Shown piece after piece: positions 5,692 through 7,915 of a stretch of 7,915 nt of DNA (position 1 is the stretch's first letter; every line of letters begins with the position of its first letter). Origin of the DNA: Paracoccaceae bacterium (GTDB lineage Bacteria; Pseudomonadota; Alphaproteobacteria; Rhodobacterales; Rhodobacteraceae); NCBI GenBank assembly GCA_016764835.1, contig JAESRD010000008.1, forward strand, positions 1 through 7,915, written 5' to 3'. Position numbers and translations under genes: made by a program. The notes under the pieces were generated by a model. The model made no database searches. It was not told the DNA's origin and worked only from the letters and a program-made list of their open reading frames with translations.

Positions 5692-6678
5692 ATGTTGCAT
5701 AATACTGTTATTAAGGCGGCCGGTCTGGCCGCTGCCGTTCTCATGACTGCCGCGCCGGTATCGGCCGAAGTCCTGAAACTCGCCCACTGGGTGCCGCCAG
5801 CCCACGTGCTGACATCATCAACAATTGAGCCGTTGCAAAACGCACTGGCAGCTGCGGGCAGCGATCTTGAGATCGAAGTTTTCCCCGGCGGTGAGCTGGG
5901 CGCTGGCCCGCTTGAGCAATATATCCGTGCCGTCCAAGGCGTGGCTGATATTACTTGGGGTCTGCAAGGCTACACATCCAGCCAGTTTCCGCTGACCATG
6001 GTTTCCGAGCTGCCCGGCGTATTGCCAGAGGGCATGAGCGGATCGGCCATGTTCTGGAACGCTTATGATGATCATCTGACAGGCGAGTTCCCCGGCACTG
6101 TGCCGCTGGCACTTTGGCTGTCTGAGCCAAATATCTTCATCATGAAAGATATTGACGTGCATTCGCCGGCCGATGTGGCTGGTCTCAAGATCCGGGTTTC
6201 GGGTTCTGCTGCGGCTGCCGTCATGGAAGCACTGGGTGCGACCCCTGTGCAAATGCCAGCGGGCCAAATCTATAACGCCCTGCAAACTGGGCTGATCGAC
6301 GGCGTGATCACCGGCGCCAGCGCTGTTGGCGATTTCCGTCTTGATGAAGTGGCAAACAGCTATTCGCTGGGCGCGCCTCTGGGTCGGATCGGCTTTTATC
6401 TGGTCATGAACGGCGAACGCTATGACGGTCTGTCTGATGACCAACGCGCAGCCCTTGATGCCGCAAGCCGCTCGGTTCTGTCTGAAAGCGCCGAAGCTGG
6501 CTGGAATGCCCGCGCATTGTCGGTGATCGAAGGTCTACGCGCCACAGGTGATAACAACGTGATCGACCTGTCCGATGATGAGATTGCCGGATTTGCCGCT
6601 CTTACACTGCCCGTCACAGACGCTATTGTGTCTGAGCTGGGCGCGCAAGCCGTCCTTGCTGCGATGCAAGGCGAGTAA
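5692..6678 (+). CDS. dctP: TRAP transporter solute-binding protein (DctP family), 328 aa precursor
   Basis: This is the periplasmic protein that captures the substrate and delivers it to the two permeases. A signal peptide spans residues 1-25, with a lysine, a hydrophobic core GLAAAVLMTAAP and a VSA cleavage site before EVLKLAHW. Family features follow: KLAHWVPPAHVL near the mature N-terminus, EVFPGGELG (62-70), AVQGVADITWG (80-90), GLKIRVSG (164-171) and GATPVQMPAGQIYNALQTGLIDG (182-204). Arg168 in KIRVSG is the conserved arginine that binds a carboxylate in nearly all characterised DctP proteins, so the ligand is probably an organic acid. That fits a methoxyaromatic acid such as vanillate, but the sequence does not identify it. 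The gene follows the demethylase after a structured leader of about 120 bp. The small permease begins six bases after its stop codon. Confidence 0.93.
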   Translation: MLHNTVIKAAGLAAAVLMTAAPVSAEVLKLAHWVPPAHVLTSSTIEPLQNALAAAGSDLEIEVFPGGELGAGPLEQYIRAVQGVADITWGLQGYTSSQFPLTMVSELPGVLPEGMSGSAMFWNAYDDHLTGEFPGTVPLALWLSEPNIFIMKDIDVHSPADVAGLKIRVSGSAAAAVMEALGATPVQMPAGQIYNALQTGLIDGVITGASAVGDFRLDEVANSYSLGAPLGRIGFYLVMNGERYDGLSDDQRAALDAASRSVLSESAEAGWNARALSVIEGLRATGDNNVIDLSDDEIAGFAALTLPVTDAIVSELGAQAVLAAMQGE

Positions 6679-6684
6679 CCGCAG

Positions 6685-7200
6685 GTGCAAGCAATCAAGA
6701 AATGGGCGGACAGGCTAACCAGCTTGGCCGCCCTTTTTGGCACTTTGGGCCTGATGGTCGAAGTGGCTGTCATATTGGTCGATGTTGTCGGCCGGTATTT
6801 TAACAATCCGCTGACAGGGGCGCAGGATATTAGCCAAATGGCGCTGATCTTTATCGTCTTTGGCGGCATGTCGCTGTGCGACAAGCTGGGCGGGCATATC
6901 AGCGTTGATGTGTTTGAACCGATGCTGCCGCGGGTGGTGATCTGGCTGGGCGATGTTATTGCCCCGGCCCTTGGTGTGATCATCTTCGTGCTGCTGGCTT
7001 GGACAACATATGAGAGTGCTGTTTTGTCGCGCATGCTGAATTTGTCGACCAATATCATAAACTTACCAAAAGCTACGTTTCAATATGTGGTCATTGCCGC
7101 GTCGCTAATAACAGCGCTTGGCATGCTGCTTAAAACCATAGATGTGGCGTTCGGCGGCGGCGCAGACCAGAAAAAGCCAGAACTGGGAGCAGGTTCATGA
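6685..7200 (+). CDS. dctQ: TRAP transporter small permease (DctQ family), 171 aa
   Basis: This is the small membrane subunit of the second TRAP transporter. Four hydrophobic segments lie at about residues 12-35, 48-66, 85-107 and 130-153. The family pattern VVGRYFNNPLTGAQDISQM (34-52) lies between the first two, and GGHISVDVFEPMLP (69-82) lies after the second. The length is standard, unlike the longer copy in the left operon. The start is GTG at 6685, only CCGCAG after the TAA of the binding-protein gene and in the same frame. The next in-frame ATG (residue 24) would cut the first membrane segment, so GTG is preferred although the ribosome site is weak. The stop overlaps the large-permease ATG (ATGA), so translation is probably coupled. 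Confidence 0.93.
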   Translation: MQAIKKWADRLTSLAALFGTLGLMVEVAVILVDVVGRYFNNPLTGAQDISQMALIFIVFGGMSLCDKLGGHISVDVFEPMLPRVVIWLGDVIAPALGVIIFVLLAWTTYESAVLSRMLNLSTNIINLPKATFQYVVIAASLITALGMLLKTIDVAFGGGADQKKPELGAGS

Positions 7201-7915
7201 CCGACTATTCGATCGGCGTTACCGGGATGGCAATTCTGCTCATCCTGCTTTCACTGCGCATTCCTGTGGCTTTTTCAATGTTCGTCGTTGGCTTCATTGG
7301 CATTGCGGTGCTCAACGGGCTGCCTGCGGCCATGTCGCTGCTGGCGGGCGAGACATTTACCCTGGCCTCTTCGGCTGAGCTGGTCGTGGTGCCGTTGTTC
7401 ATCCTGATGGGCAATGTGGCGACTGAGACCGGCATGAGCAGGCGATTATATGACGCGGCTTACGCCATCATTGGCCGGGTACGCGGCGGGCTGGCCTCGG
7501 CCACCGTCATCGGCTGCGGCGGTTTTGCCGCCCTGTCCGGCTCGTCGGTCGCCTCGGCGCTGACCATGGGCAAAGTGTCGCTCAAAGAGATGGACCGTTT
7601 CGGCTATGACCCGCGCCTGTCTACCGGCGTGGTCGCCGCTGGCGGCACGCTGGGCATCCTCATTCCGCCATCGACCGGCTTTGTGATCTACGCGATCCTG
7701 ACCCAAGAAAGCATTGGCCGCTTGTTTCTGGCCGGGGTGTTTCCGGGGCTGCTACTATTGTCGATGTTCGTCGGCACGGTGATCTTGCTGTGCACAATCA
7801 ACCCGGCGCTCGGCCCCGCTGGCCCAAAGACAAGCACCGCGCAAAAGCTGCAAGCTATGGTCGGCGCCGTGCCGATTGTTGGCGTTATTATCCTGACCAT
7901 TGGCGGCATTTATGG
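7197..7915 (+). CDS. dctM: TRAP transporter large permease (DctM family), N-terminal 239 residues, truncated by the right window edge
   Basis: This is the channel-forming subunit of the second TRAP transporter, open from ATG at 7197 to the window end. It begins MTDYSIGVTGMAILLILLSL and shows the family blocks PLFILMGNVATETGMSRRLYDAAY, GCGGFAALSGSSVASALTMGK, and AAGGTLGILIPPSTGFVIYAI with the conserved GILIPPS. It ends inside the next hydrophobic segment (GAVPIVGVIILTIGGIY). About 55% of a usual 430-residue protein is present. It differs clearly from the left-operon large permease (SGSSVASALTMGK here against MNGLSVAGMAIGATIALPEL there), so the two transporters belong to different branches rather than being a recent duplication. 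Confidence 0.95.
   Translation, partial: MTDYSIGVTGMAILLILLSLRIPVAFSMFVVGFIGIAVLNGLPAAMSLLAGETFTLASSAELVVVPLFILMGNVATETGMSRRLYDAAYAIIGRVRGGLASATVIGCGGFAALSGSSVASALTMGKVSLKEMDRFGYDPRLSTGVVAAGGTLGILIPPSTGFVIYAILTQESIGRLFLAGVFPGLLLLSMFVGTVILLCTINPALGPAGPKTSTAQKLQAMVGAVPIVGVIILTIGGIY

Noticed and set aside
6420..7058. 212-residue minus-strand open frame opposite dctP/dctQ
   Set aside because: Ser/Thr/Ala/Ile-rich antisense shadow of two strongly supported plus-strand genes, with no family features.

Overview
This is an alphaproteobacterial segment, most like a marine Rhodobacterales (Roseobacter-type) genome. The grounds are moderate-to-high GC, densely packed TRAP-transporter operons, RpiR and GntR/FadR-type regulators beside them, and protein sequences in the style of that order. 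No RNA genes, mobile elements, CRISPR arrays or pseudogenes were found. The longest gene-free gap is about 150 bases. dctP/dctQ/dctM are used here as family-level symbols only; they do not imply C4-dicarboxylate transport.

Left block (1-2148, minus strand): an N-formylglutamate amidohydrolase-family gene is followed by a TRAP small permease (4-nt ATGA overlap) and a TRAP large permease (1-nt TGATG overlap) that runs off the left edge. No solute-binding protein for this transporter is visible. It must lie beyond the left edge or elsewhere. A divergent RpiR-family regulator (2260-3129, plus) shares a 111-bp intergenic region with the hydrolase gene. That region holds an inverted repeat, TTCTTG-N6-CAAGAA, overlapping a consensus-like TTGACA on the hydrolase strand.

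Right block (3254-7915, plus strand): a GntR/FadR-type regulator, a 467-residue tetrahydrofolate-dependent demethylase closely resembling LigM (vanillate/3-O-methylgallate O-demethylase), then a complete TRAP solute-binding protein, a small permease, and the start of a large permease cut by the right edge. A perfect 12-bp palindrome, AATGTATACATT, lies just upstream of both the GntR gene and the demethylase gene. This strongly suggests that the regulator controls itself and the demethylase-TRAP operon. Between the demethylase and binding-protein genes lies a leader with three consecutive inverted repeats. The first has a 13-bp perfect GC-rich stem and the last contains the binding-protein start codon.

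Working model (inference): the right block takes up and demethylates a methylated, probably methoxyaromatic, acid. The TRAP system imports it, the LigM-like enzyme moves the methyl group to tetrahydrofolate, and the GntR regulator senses the substrate or product. The left block is a separate module for import and deformylation, or related hydrolysis, of an N-acyl amino acid under RpiR control. The two tandem regulator genes in the middle separate two outward-facing TRAP operons.
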